A stretch of DNA of 64,000 bases from Chimonanthus salicifolius (lineage: Eukaryota > Streptophyta > Magnoliopsida > Laurales > Calycanthaceae): assembly GCA_013350335.1 (NCBI GenBank), contig CM023537.1:10968438-11032437 (forward strand). The letters are read 5' to 3'. Positions 34,729 to 46,900 of this stretch are shown here, piece by piece (positions within the stretch are counted from its first letter, which is position 1; each line of letters opens with the position of its first letter). The translations under genes were made by a program, and so were the position numbers. The notes below the pieces were generated by a model. That model had not been told where the DNA came from. It ran no database searches and was given only the letters and a program-made list of their open reading frames with translations.

Positions 34729-36743
34729 GAACAATTCTCTCTACTGATCATAGAGGTAGAAATACCAAAATTTTCCTCATTAGGATGAGTAATATCTGTC
34801 CTCTGGCTCCCCACCTTCTTAGTCAAAGTGAACCATCAGATCAAAACAGTGCCATCCAATAGTAATTTTCATCCATGGCCACAGATTGAAACCTAGCCCT
34901 GATTAACCATAGTTTTAAATTGCAGCTGAAATGATTAGCCAACATTAAACCCAAAGGGGTTGGGGTCATAGCTAGTAACCCGTCTCCTAAAGCTGAAGTC
35001 TAGAATTCGATTCTCACTTCACTTCGAAAGACCACTTTTCATGGAGTTATCTGATATGTGTGGATAGAAAGACTTGCACATGACCCAATGATTGGTAGAA
35101 TGCTCTAAGAGGCCTTGCACGAGATAAATGATGACAGAATAAATTTTGACAGTAGAAAATTAAGATTTATATTTACACTCCAAAACTCTAAAGCCTTCTT
35201 ATTTAGAATTATTTTCATTAAATAGACTATCTTTTTAATCATGATATAAATAGAAAATTAAAAGAACAATAAAAATAAAATAAAATTTTATCTTCATCTC
35301 ATCATTTGCTCTTATAATTTTAAATATTAAAAATTGTTTTTTATAAATTGTTGATTTTTATGAACCATTATATACTACTGTTAGGAAAGTGTTTATTTAT
35401 TTTTAAATAAAAAATAATAATCTTCTAAATCTATATTCTAAATGGTCCGCGTCCATAAGGAACACTGTTTCTTTAACTGAACTAAGAGTTCAATTGTATC
35501 AGTAAGTTTATTTGAAAAGTATCTTTAAAATGATGTTTTTAAGATTTATTGGATTTAAAATTTTATTATTTAATAAGTTTAGAAATCAAAAGTTAAGATG
35601 GGGCCAACGGTAAAATCACTCTAGATTCAAATTGGATAAAAATCTAATTAATGAATAGTAGTTGAGTGAGATGTAGAAAATACTATTTTTAAGACCCTTA
35701 TGGGCTCTACATGGAGGGATTATTGAAGTGAAACTAATTGAATATAACATCTTGTTTAGTCACCCATAATTAAACCATCTCAAGGTGATCATATTTATTA
35801 TCCAAAATTTTAAAGTAGGACTGGCCCTGACTATAGGTGGCCTAGTCCACCGCCTAAGGTTTTCAAAATTTTAGAGTATGTCAGGGCCTCATAAAAAGTT
35901 TACTAATTGTAGCATGGCTCCATCTTACGATTTTGCTAGTGCCTCTAAAATTTCAGGGCATGTCAGGGCTGACGCCACTTTAAAGTATTCTAACTTAAAA
36001 TCAATTCTTTCACTTAATGGATATATATCTTTGGTTATAATGTATAAACAATTATAAGAATTGAGTGACTACATTTTTATTTTCAACTGGTTATGTAGTA
36101 TTCTAATTTTAGACTTTAAAAATTAATTTTTCTGAACAATTAATTTTCATAACCCATCCTATGTGGAGGATTTTCCTTTGAAAAACTTTCAACTATATGG
36201 TGCTCAATTTCTCACTCAATTATGTGGGTCTCAAAAAGAATACTCACATGTTCTCATTCTAATTGTAAGAGTGACTTCAAATAGCACTATTTAGAACATT
36301 GGTGTCCACAGTTTAAAATTAAAATAATAAATTAATTTATAAATACAAATATACATATATACACATTTTTTAAAATTATGTGAAACTATTAGACTAGTTG
36401 TTAAATGGACTAAATGAGAAGAGTGTGATAAACTTTATAAATTTTCTAATTAAATAGTTTTATTTAAACCATCTAACTATAATTTAAATAGTTTTATAAA
36501 AAAAATTATAAATATATATTCATCTTTACATTTAAAAATCATATGCCAAAATATATTATCACCTCGCTTCCTTCCGTGGCCGACTACTATTTGAATTCTA
36601 ACAGAGACGGGAGACGCGTTTCTTTTTAAACGTTACGATATTTCAAAATTCAAACCCATCTTCCCAAACGAACTGCCTCCATCACCGTCTTCCACTTTTA
36701 GAAACTGATCTTCTCCCACCGCCTCGCCTTTCTAAATTTGATC

Positions 36744-36750
36744 TATAAAT
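36744..36750 (+). promoter_or_regulatory. TATA box of the small-protein gene at 36860
   Basis: TATAAAT, 116 bp upstream of the ATG; the equivalent box is conserved at 39059 and, inverted, at 243-249. Confidence 0.6.
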
Positions 36751-36859
36751 TCGTCCATAGCTTTCAGAGAGACCACACAGACGTTTCTTTCAATATTTTC
36801 CCCTGCATCCATTCTGCTCACTGGAATCAGAGCTTTTCCTCCTCTGTTTCAATCCAATC

Positions 36860-37342
36860 ATGTCGTTCCTCCCACCACCCGATTGGACGACTTGCGATAT
36901 CCAATATCTGAACTGTTTCTCTAAAGAAACTTTAAATCAGGAAAGAGATGAAGAAACCGAGGTGATTCTGAAGATTGTCTTGAGAGAGAAACTGATACGG
37001 ACTGCCGTTGTCTCAGGAGGAGACATAACTGTTCTGGAGGAGACACCGTTTTCTGATACCACCGCTGTCTTTCCCGTCCAATCCCACACTCTGTTGCTGC
37101 GAGACGCGGCAGAGCAATACGTTTCCCTATTGCTTTCCGAGATGATGCCACCGGAGATTAAAGACGATGTCATCGGAGCTCTTGCCAGGCATCTGCACGA
37201 GGTTGCTATTGTTGCTTGGGATAACGAGAAGAGGAAGGTGGTGATCAACGCTGTAATAGAAGTGAAGAAGGAATTCCTCTGCAGCTGTATTGGATTGGTG
37301 GACGCAAAGGGTTCAAGGAAGACCACCATACATGCATCTTGA
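36860..37342 (+). CDS. Small-protein family member (160 aa, unknown function)
   Basis: Intronless, 160 aa, with a TATA box and a conserved 3' flank. Conserved blocks: ETEVILKIVLREKLIRTA (about 32-49), EETPFSDTTAVFP (60-72), LLLRDAAEQYVSLLLSEM (78-95), PPEIKDDV (97-104), ARHLHEVAIVAW (109-120) and NAVIEVKKEFL (129-139). This suggests a compact alpha/beta fold with paired beta strands at the ends and an amphipathic helix in the middle. It has no Cys/His metal site, signal peptide or membrane segment, so it is probably cytosolic or nuclear. I do not recognise the family. Selection seems to preserve the frame: it and the copy at 39194 are full length and differ mainly by substitutions. A partial near-identical copy lies at 1-133 (-) and a 3' relic at 22310-23043 (-). 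Confidence 0.75.
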   Translation: MSFLPPPDWTTCDIQYLNCFSKETLNQERDEETEVILKIVLREKLIRTAVVSGGDITVLEETPFSDTTAVFPVQSHTLLLRDAAEQYVSLLLSEMMPPEIKDDVIGALARHLHEVAIVAWDNEKRKVVINAVIEVKKEFLCSCIGLVDAKGSRKTTIHAS

Positions 37343-37890
37343 AATCAAATCATGCTTTGATCTTCTTGATTTGGGTTTTGTAGTCGTTTTGATTTGAGTT
37401 TATGTAAAAGGGGTTTTGTCTGTTTTGATTCTATAGCCATTTACTTGATGAAATCTATTGAAAATTCCCATTGCAATTTTGATTGTTTTTGTTAAATTTT
37501 CATCTCATAAATCATAAATCATGTCATTCATTCACCCAAAATCGTAAAATTACTAAAATCGGTGCTCCAATTTGCATGAAGGGACGTCAAATATTCTCCA
37601 ATTTACCTTCGGATTCATTCTCACGGTCATAACAAGGGTTTGTAAAAAAACCAGTTGTCTGTCCCATATCTATTGTGAATAAAATTTCTCTACTTTTTAT
37701 TTTTTGAAAAAAATATATATTTACTGAAAAATAAGAGAAAAATATGAAAAAAAAATAAAAAACTTAGAGTGAGAATGTTTTTAAATATTTTAAACTCTTG
37801 AAAGTTAAAATTTTGATACGAATAAAATGTCTTAAAAATTAAATAATTCTAGGAAAATAACATGAGAAACACCTATTATGAATTATCCTG
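37343..37890 (+). other. Conserved 3' flank of the small-protein gene
   Basis: This stretch is repeated, inverted, at 22310-22872. Its first 200 bp are repeated after the copy at 39194 (39674-39895). The whole transcription unit, 3' UTR included, was duplicated. No gene. Confidence 0.7.
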
Positions 37891-38539
37891 AATGAGAGAG
37901 ACCTATCATATAAGTTTAGTGCCCATTTATTGAATTATCTTTTTTTAACTTTTTAAGAAAATAAAAATTAAAACATCAACTGATTTAACCTGTATAGGCC
38001 CACCCATATATGATAGGTCTTGATACGTCTCAGCTGTTTTTTTCTTCTAATTAGATTATATATTTTTTGGTAGACGAGTTTTTCAGAAATCTAAAACTTA
38101 TTTAACCGTTGAGAATTTTTTATTATCTTTTATAAATGGATATTGCAATTTTTTCAATCATTTTTTTTTATAAATAAAGGTGACATTTAATATTTGGCTG
38201 AAAAGTATTGGCCATTCTTGGGCTACATCTTTTAGAAAAGAACCAATATCGGCCAAAATACAAAAACATATTTATTTAAATTTTAAAATATCCATCATTT
38301 TTTATTTTCTATTCTTTATAAAAAAAATTAGAGATTTTTTAAATATCGTCCCTTTTTATTTTTTTTTCTTTTTTTAATTAAAGTAGTGGAATATCAAACG
38401 ATATCTATAATGTATGGCCGATATGTTTGGCCTATCACCCAAACATATGAAAGCCAAAACATTGAAATTTGTATTTAAAACCCAAAATATCAAAAATTAA
38501 TAGTAGATGTGAATTAATAAATGAAAAAAAAAAAATTAA
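37891..38539. other. Intergenic, AT-rich
   Basis: No supportable gene. 38190-38460 carries scattered 'atcggccaa' and 'tggccgatatg' motifs like those in the MITEs at 10891 and 55267, possibly a decayed copy. Confidence 0.4.
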
Positions 38540-38985
38540 CTTCCTACACTGTTGAATGACCAATTTAGCTATGAATTAGTCCACATTGCACGATATAAAT
38601 GATGGCAAGATAAATTCTAGCAGTAGAGAATTTGAATTCATACCTACACTCAAAAACTCTAAAGCCTTCTTATATAAAAGGATTATATATTTTTTACCAA
38701 GATATAAATAGAAAATTGAAAGAACAATAAATAAAAGAAAATTTTATCTTCATATCATCATTTGGTCTTATAATTTTAAATATTAAAATTTGAATTTTAT
38801 AAATTTTTGATTTTTTTATGAACCATTTATATACAACTGTTAGGAAAGTACTGTTTTTCTTTTTTTAAATAAAAAATAATCTTCTAAATCTAAATTGTAA
38901 ATGGATCGGTGTCCATAAAGAACAGTGTCGCCTCTACCTTCCCAATGCTCCGCGTTCCAGCTGGATGTTTTCTTTACCAAACGCA
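38540..38985 (+). repeat. Promoter module shared by small-protein genes
   Basis: Matches 35100-35460 (same orientation), 1550-1870 (inverted) and, inverted, 11170-11880 and 23290-23960 upstream of the two dioxygenases. Landmarks are 'aactctaaagccttctta', 'gaacaataaa' and 'aactgttaggaaag'. It precedes every small-protein gene in the duplicated cluster except the one at 32450. Confidence 0.7.
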
Positions 38986-38990
38986 TCTTC

Positions 38991-39042
38991 ATCCCAGAAC
39001 CGCCTCTATGACCGCCATCCCAGAACCGCCTCTATGACCGCC
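38991..39042 (+). repeat. 26-bp tandem duplication just upstream of a TATA box
   Basis: Two perfect copies of a 26-bp unit (cagaaccgcctctatgaccg core) at 38991-39016 and 39017-39042, ending 16 bp before the TATA box at 39059. Confidence 0.9.
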
Positions 39043-39058
39043 TTTCTACCCTTTGCTC

Positions 39059-39064
39059 TATAAA
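39059..39064 (+). promoter_or_regulatory. TATA box of the small-protein gene at 39194
   Basis: TATAAA, 135 bp upstream of the ATG, in the same local sequence (ctctataaattc) as at 36744. Confidence 0.6.
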
Positions 39065-39193
39065 TTCATCAATAGCTTCCGTAGAGACCACACACAAACG
39101 CTTCTTCTATCAATTTCTTCCCCTTCCCTCAATCAATTCCGTTCACTGGAGTCAGAGCTTTTCCTCTTTCTCTCTCTGTCTTTCAATCCAATC

Positions 39194-39673
39194 ATGTCGG
39201 TCCTGCCAACACCCAATAAGATAACTTGTGATTTCCAAGCTGTGGACTGTTTCACATACGAAACTCTAAATCTGGAAACAGATCAAGAAACAGAGGTGAC
39301 TCTGAAGATTGTCTTAAGAGAGGTACTGATACGGACTTCCATTATGGCAGGACGAACCACAATTGTGGAGGAGACACCGGTTTCTGATACCACCTCTGTC
39401 TTTCCCCTCGAACACCACTGTCTATTGCTGCCTGAGGCGGCTGAGCTATCCGTTTCCCTGTTGGTTTCCGAGATGATTCCACCACAGATTAAAGACGATG
39501 TCGTCGGCAATCTTGCCAGGCATGCGCATAAGGCTGCTATTGTTGCTTGGGAAAAGGAGACGAAGAAGATGGAGATTTTTGCTGTTATAGAAGTGAGAAA
39601 GGAATTCCTCTTCAGCGGTGTTGGATTGGCGAACACATGGGGTTCAAGGAAGGCCACCATACATGCCTGCTGA
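39194..39673 (+). CDS. Small-protein family member (159 aa, unknown function)
   Basis: Intronless paralogue of 36860. The frame is open upstream to 39053 but begins there at a non-ATG codon; the ATG at 39194 (MSVLPTPN) matches the family start and follows the TATA box at usual leader length. Conserved blocks are ETEVTLKIVLREVLIRTS (about 32-49), EETPVSDTTSVFP, LLLPEAAELSVSLLVSEM, PPQIKDDVVG, ARHAHKAAIVAW and FAVIEVRKEFLFSGVG. The C-terminus ends GSRKATIHAC, like GSRKTTIHAS in the copy at 36860. Substitutions are spread without stops or frameshifts, which argues for a working gene. Function is unknown. Confidence 0.75.
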   Translation: MSVLPTPNKITCDFQAVDCFTYETLNLETDQETEVTLKIVLREVLIRTSIMAGRTTIVEETPVSDTTSVFPLEHHCLLLPEAAELSVSLLVSEMIPPQIKDDVVGNLARHAHKAAIVAWEKETKKMEIFAVIEVRKEFLFSGVGLANTWGSRKATIHAC

Positions 39674-40955
39674 AATCAAATCATATTATGATCTTCTTGA
39701 TTTGGGTTTTTGTAGTCGTTTTGATTTGTGTTTATGTAAAGGGGTTTCTGTCTGTTTAGATTCTGTAGCCATTTACTTGATGAAATCTATTGAAAATTTC
39801 CATTGCACATTTGATTGTTTTTGTTAAATTTCCTTCTCATAAATCATAAATCATGTCATTCATTCACCCAAAATCGTGAAATTACTAAAATCGGTCCTCA
39901 TTAGAGGAGAGGAAAGGCTACCTTCTGATTCATTCACTCCGGATATCTATCACTGATATGGTTTCTTTCTCTTCTGTTTTTTGGAAAAAACACTGAAAAT
40001 TTTATAAAAAGAAATTTAACATGAGGAAATACCTATTATGAAATTCATGTTCTCAAATATCTTCTATTGACATATATCTTATATTATAATTTTAAAAAAA
40101 AATTAGTAAAGACATGTCTCTATACTCACCAAAACCTGCACAAAGCCAACAGTTACAGAATAGATGAGGTAAGGACTAGGTGGACAATGCCATTAATCGG
40201 TATCAAACTGTTTATGTTGGCTGCATTCTTTTTTTATCCTAATCAAACACCAAGCTCCTGGTGGCCCATCAAGTGATGCCAACACTTGGTTAAAAACCGT
40301 AAAAACCCAAACAAAATGCGACCTTTTTTTTTTTTGATAACATAAGTATCTCCACCCCACATTAGAGGTGAGACTAATCCCATGGATTTTTTAATTTCTT
40401 GATCCTAATCAAACACCAAACATGCTTTCCAATTTGCGACCCTTTATTGCATCGGATAGTCAAGATTCACTAAACGTTAAACAAATAGCAGCAGCAACAT
40501 TATAAATGAAGCAATAGCCTACAACTTTAGTGATGAACTATAAAATAACACTGTGGAAGAGTACATACATGCCATCGGCAAAACAGCACAAAACAACGTG
40601 AACACAGACATGATGAAAACAAAAGGAAAACAGGAAAAGGAGGGGGATTACATAGGACTCCAGAAACAAGCAAGTTTCTGGATCATGAGATCCACTCCAT
40701 TGGAAAGCATTCAACATATGATAATCCCTCCCAACATGGATCACTCAGGGTCAATCTGCACATTTCGAATACGTATCACTCCAATAGCTGGTATCGGCCA
40801 ACAGTGGCAGACAAGTGCAACCAACTCCAAATAGTGCTCGATGAGCAATATCGAGCCCTGCAACCCAACCTCTTTACACTTAAGCCCACAAAAGGCCACA
40901 AGTGAATGGATTTATCATGTAAGCTTGTTCTTATCGAACCCAACCACAAAGCTCA
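39674..40955. other. Intergenic between the small-protein gene and the kinase 3' end
   Basis: 39674-39895 is the conserved 3' flank. A short direct repeat 'cctaatcaaacaccaa' occurs at about 40239 and 40405. The kinase 3' UTR probably occupies about 40550-40955 on the minus strand. ORFs here have no recognisable product. Confidence 0.4.
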
Positions 40956-43900
40956 TCACATTGCATAGATGATTTCTCCACTGCTGTCGACATCGAGATC
41001 AGGATCACTTTCTAAGTCGTCCATGTCATCATCAATATCAAGGCTACCGGTCAAATATTGATTAATGCCACATGTCCCAGCAGCAGGTATGGTGGCTTCG
41101 GCTATAATCTGCATGATCTCATCAATGCTCTGCATAGGCTGATCCAGCTCCTCAAACTGGTTGTCCGTTGTGTTCTCATCCATAAGATCTGCTGGAAGAT
41201 TCTTTAGAAACCACTCATGGTTCCTAATCTCAGGAATGGTTATCCTCTGTAAGTTCAGCCAATTCACAAAGGTGAGACAGACTGTAGTCTTTGAAAGCAA
41301 AATTTAACTGCAAGATTTTGACACACCAAGTGGAAAGAAATCTCCCCAGTGTTCATCTGTGTTTAGAGCTTGGATACAAAGAAATCTTCCCAGACTTTGT
41401 GTTACAAACTTGGATACAAAGAGTTCTTCCCAGACTTTATGTGTGTTACGAACTTGGATACAAAGGGGAGATCTCCCAATAGAACTACTTCACTGACAAG
41501 GATTCTCTCTCATCATTAGCACATTCTGGACAGGGTTGAAAGATGGATAAACATAAGAAAATCATAGTGTAACTCACAGCCAGGCCTTGTCAGTGATAGG
41601 AGCAACCCATTCCTCTGTATCCAAGCACATCCTTTATTCACCATAAGGAAACTGATACGAACCACATAAATGTAGAGAGCCTCATACAGGTGAAAGACAT
41701 CTATAAAAATTAAAATGACTGAATTTCTGAAGGAAAACTTTGTGCATAGGATTAAAATACTGTGAAACTAAGAACTGGACCCCAACAGGACTCTAGAAAG
41801 ACGGATCATATGATAACCAAAGGTGGGGTTTCCCATGCCTCAATTATGTCATAGTGGAGTGAACCATTTGATAGGATGCTACCATGATTACATCTTTCTA
41901 TTTTATTTTATTTTAAATGATTAGTATGCTTACAACTTGCTCTGAAAACTTAACGGGGCAATCTAGATATCTTGTCAACAGCCATGAAATAGTGAAGTGA
42001 ACACAGCAATTTTCCCATTAAGCGTCATAAAAAAGGTCAAAACATTCAAAAAAAAAAAAAAGTTAAACATTGGATGGATGGATCATTAGCTTTTAATATG
42101 AATTATTCTTGACATGATTTTCTATGACATACAAAGCCTACAGGGTGGATTTTGGAATCTAGATCGTTGAATAATGGGCGCCACATAACAAATTCACATC
42201 TAAGGGATATGATGCAAATCCTTGAGTGAATGTTTCTATAATCCCTCTCAATAGGCATCAATAGTATCAGGATAAAAATGTACAGAGACCAACCGAAGGT
42301 CTAATTAGAAAGTTGTGACTCATGACAATTTAGTATGGTTATCAAGTTCACGAGTGAAGCATGAAGAAAGTAGAAGTGAACAAACAAATATTAAAAATGA
42401 TAAAGGAAGCAATTCAGTAATATAAAGACCACAGACAGCTATTTAATTAGCAAGAAAATTGGGAAAGGGAGGAAGACCACTAACTACTAAAAGAGAATAT
42501 AGGCTTCACATTCTACTCAGAAGTTTAAGAAAAAAGGCCACATTTTCTTTCTTCAGAGAATATATCGGATAATGACAAAAATACTACAGATTTTTACAAG
42601 TACCAAAAAGGAGTTTTAAAGATCCAAGAATTTTATTCAACAATCAAAGAAAGAAACTCACAATCATGCAATATTTCTTCAAATTAAATGGGGAAAAACA
42701 TACTGCAACATTATCATTGCAACTGAGAAATTCAGTTGCTTAATAAGGGCAACATGAGGTTCTCTGCACATATTAAGTGTGAAGTACTAACCGTGGCAGG
42801 ATTGGCGACAAAAATCCTTGAGATAAGGTGCTGACATTCTGGAGATATGTGAACATAGTCTGGGATTGAGTACTGCACACTTAAAATTCGCTGCATGATG
42901 GAAGGAATAATGTAAGTCAACTGGTAAATATGCACAAACACCAAAGTACCAGATCATCTAACAACAAACCTGTATTGTCTTCCTGAAATTTTTGGGCTCC
43001 TCAGGATCCTCAAAAGGGTATGCACCCACAAGCATGACATACAAGGTTACGCCACATGACCACACATCTGCAATCTGGTTGTACAAAGTGCTAGTTATAG
43101 TTTGGATGTATTTACTTTCAAAACCCAAAGAACAACCACTGAAAAAAATTCATTAGATCACTACAATGGAAGTTTCATGGATTTGGCAGACAATTATAGT
43201 TGGTGAACAAAAAACTCCCCATTAAGAGCAGCATTTAAAAAGTAAAAATAAAATTAAACAAAACTCATGAACTGTGAATAACAGTTTTTCCAAAGCAGGC
43301 TAATTGAATGTAGTAGGGAAGTTCAAAAGAAAGATGATTTCCTCTTGTAACATAAATACATTCTAATTTTACGTCAGTTTAAAAAATGAGAGCCATGACT
43401 TCGACTCAGAATGCAGTAGAATTTTTCGACCGAGTCGAAGTTTCTCAACAAAACATCATGACAAGTGTCAAGTCAGCTTGCCCAAGTCATGTGTTACAAA
43501 AGTTTTAATCAATTTAGATGGAACATCCAGCACCCTTACTACAACTTGCCAGAACTAATACAACGCTCAGAACCCTGCTATGTGACAATCCCTCTGAAGT
43601 TCCCTGCAATCTTGGTATTTACCATAATAAAATGGTCTCTTCCCTTAAAATAATGAAAAAAAAAATACTATTCAATCACAGTAACACTGTTCACTTTCTA
43701 AATAATAATAAATGTTTTAAGAACAATGTAAAAAACAAATAAATAACAGTTTACTCTTAAATATTAATGCTCCATATTAGGCATCATGGCCATTTTTTAT
43801 TTTGGATGACCACATCATGGCCATATTTGTAAATAATGCTTCCCATAGACAGCATCCAGAAAGATGGCCATATTTGTAAATAATGCATTTGTTAGGATTT

Positions 43901-46900
43901 GGAAAGAAGTTAAGAGTCCTTGGAAAGATGGCTTTCATGCAGAAAGAGAGAAGAGAATAACGATGTAGGCCTACAGGAACTTCATCACATGTTGAGAAAA
44001 GCTAAAGTGGTGGCGGATATGTTGTTAAACAAGGGTAGAATGGTATATAGAAGCTTAGGAATTGACTTAGGTTCTATTGATTTTAGCATTGTGTTTATAG
44101 AATCAGGGTTTATGTTATATATTGATGTATATCTTTTTATGTATCGGGTCTAAGCCTCTTACACCCGCTTCTTGTACTCCAATATTTTTTTCTTTATTAA
44201 CATAATTTTTGTTGCTATCGCTATAAAAATATGCTTTAAATAAAAATAACAGAAGCACTTAACTAAATGAAACATGGATAGAAACTACAGCATGTCAGTA
44301 AGATAACAGGTCCACGTAACAATCTAGTTGTCCCTTGCACATATATTTCTATTTAAAACGAATATTACTGAAGCAAAGTAGTGAAAGCTACAATGTATTT
44401 AAAAAAAAAAAAACATCATATATGGTCAAGGAGCACAATAGAACTACTTTTGAAGGCGAGGGGAGATCAACATCCAAGACTTTTGAATAGGCAAGGATGT
44501 GCTCATTCTCTTTGCGAAAAACGGTGTTCCAAGAAATTATAAGTGCCTGGATTTCTCTTTCCTCTAAGATCTTAAACAATCATCATCATCATCAAAGCCC
44601 GCATCCAATTTAGCATGTATTTGTATGTTTTGCTCTTTCTTGTTCTGATTGGGGTGTAGGTTCAATCTCAGATACTGCAACTCTAATTGTTCAAACCCTC
44701 CTTCCCCCTCCCCAGCATGGGAATTAAAAAGGTGTTTCTTCCAAAGGAGGTCAGGCAGTACTCCCATATTCAACCTAATCCTATGCCACACATTCACAGG
44801 TGCAGAATATCCCAGAATTGTTGAGTTGAAAACTTGAAGTGATCCAGTCATGAAAATCATAGGAAACAAAATATGCAGCCTATGAATTACTAAAATACTA
44901 TATAATCAACTGCTCTGGCTGCAAAATCTAGAACATTGTCCTTAAGTTCTCAGCAAAAAATGAAGACAAATTTAGAATTGAATGACTGATATTCATGAAC
45001 TAGGCTTCAATAAGCTTCAAGACTAAATAGATTCACAACAGGAATCAAATTTTGTCATGTAAAAAAATTAAAATAAAAAGGACTTTTCAAAAAAAATAAA
45101 AAAGGAAAAAGAATTATAAATAATTATTTAATGATATAAAAGCCATTCTGAAACACAATTGCTATTAAAAAGATCAAGAAGAAAGTAGTACAGGAAATGT
45201 GTATTATGAAGAGATAATTGCAAATCTACCCACACAATAGCTTCATTCATTACCTTGCCATCATATTCCTTCTTGAGTAATACTTCTGGAGCAATATATG
45301 CAGGAGTGCCAACAGTGGACTTGGGTTGTGAATGCAGCACAGACGACTGAGATGATAATTGAGTTAGAATTTAAACCAATAAAAACTAATTTGACAGTTT
45401 AAGTAACAAAGAAACAAGTATGACCATCAGAAGTTCAGAACATTTTTTTAATGAACTATCAGAACAAAGTTAAATTTATTCTTTAAATGTAACAATATTT
45501 TTACACAACGATGGACATCAGTAAAATAGCATTGAAACAAGAAGCAGCTCTACAATCTAAATGTATAAAAATTGTACAAAAGGATATATACATTTCCATT
45601 AGTTGGGGTATATTGTGTTTATAAGAGTGAAAGTGTTCAGAATTACATGCCATCTTGCATGCTATTACTCTATCCCCACACACATTAAATTTCAAGTCTA
45701 CAAGCAAATTATAAGCACCCAGATGATCATTACAGAAAAAGGAAGTGTGAAAAACAATATATACCTTGGAGTACCCAAAATCACAAATCTTCAGTCGAGG
45801 AGCAGGACTTCCATCTAACAGGGTGTTTTCCAGCTTCAAATCGCGATGGCAAACTTGCTTCATGATAAAATACAAAACCATGCCAAAACATTAATCTATC
45901 TGCCATCCTTAGTAACTATGAAGAAAGTTAAAACAGATCTCTTTGTTGCATACCATAGAATGGCAATAGCTCACTCCTGATATCAGTTGTTGAAAGAAGA
46001 AGCGAGCCTGCAGGGGGATGTGGGATTTAAGGCATCACAACAATATGAGGTTTAATCGGTAGATAGGATTTACAACCTCATCGACACTAAAAAAATAGTA
46101 ACAGATTACCAACCTCATCCTCGCTAAAGCGTCCAGCATTACATATCCGCTCAAACAGCTCTCCACCAGATGCATATTCCATCACAATAGCCAGATGAGT
46201 CGGTGTTAAAATAACCTAAAGATGAATCACCATAAAATGAGTATTCAGTTGAGACGTCATAGTTATTGAAAAAGTAATAAACAAAGCAGATACCAAGATC
46301 TGAACAAACCTCTTTGAACCTAACAATGTTGGGGTGCCTCAGTGATCTATGGTTAATAATTTCTCTTTGTACATTTTCATCTATCTGTTACAAAATTGCC
46401 AAAAAGAAGATCAAGATATTTGCCATAATTTCATAAAATAGTGGTTGCCACTACTAGATCTAACAGATGATCTAGACCAGAAAAAAGTCTAGATACTACA
46501 ATACCAAAGTCTGTTAGTTTGATAAAAGTCTCCGTAGTTGGTAGTGGACACAAAACAAGAGTTTGGTTTCAGAATGATTGCTACTGCAACTCAACCACTC
46601 TTCAAAAGCATCCAAAACAAAAGACAGATGCCACAAACTAACCAATAACCATAACCATAACTGGGGCTTGCCCAGAACCATCTTGTAAAGATTCGAAGGG
46701 CATGTCCAAGCTCCAAGTAACCAAAATAGTAAATTTTAGTATATCAGACATACTAGCTCCTGAATATCATTGGGTGCATTTGTATGCATTATAAAACACC
46801 TTCTTTTTTTTTTGAAGACAAAGGTGTCCAGGCCTCTTAGAACAATTGGCTTGATATTCTAGCAGAAAGGTTGAAAATTGGTTCTTCCCTCAATCTGCAT

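Larger units (their letters stand above)
34351..36992. repeat. Right arm of long inverted repeat
   Basis: Near-identical inverted partner of 1-2630. It includes, in order, the block repeated near 2460-2600, the orphan dioxygenase-intron fragment (34571-34728), a dispersed repeat (about 34880-35100), the shared promoter module (35100-35460), a hAT-like relic (35820-35972) and the promoter plus first 44 codons of the small-protein gene at 36860. The outer boundary at 36992 is set only by the window's left edge, so the true arm may be longer. Confidence 0.9.

Noticed and set aside
36937..37329. 130-codon minus-strand ORF across the small-protein gene (and 39283-39660)
   Set aside because: Antisense to the conserved plus-strand frame, which has the TATA box, ATG and conserved blocks; the antisense ORF is a by-product.
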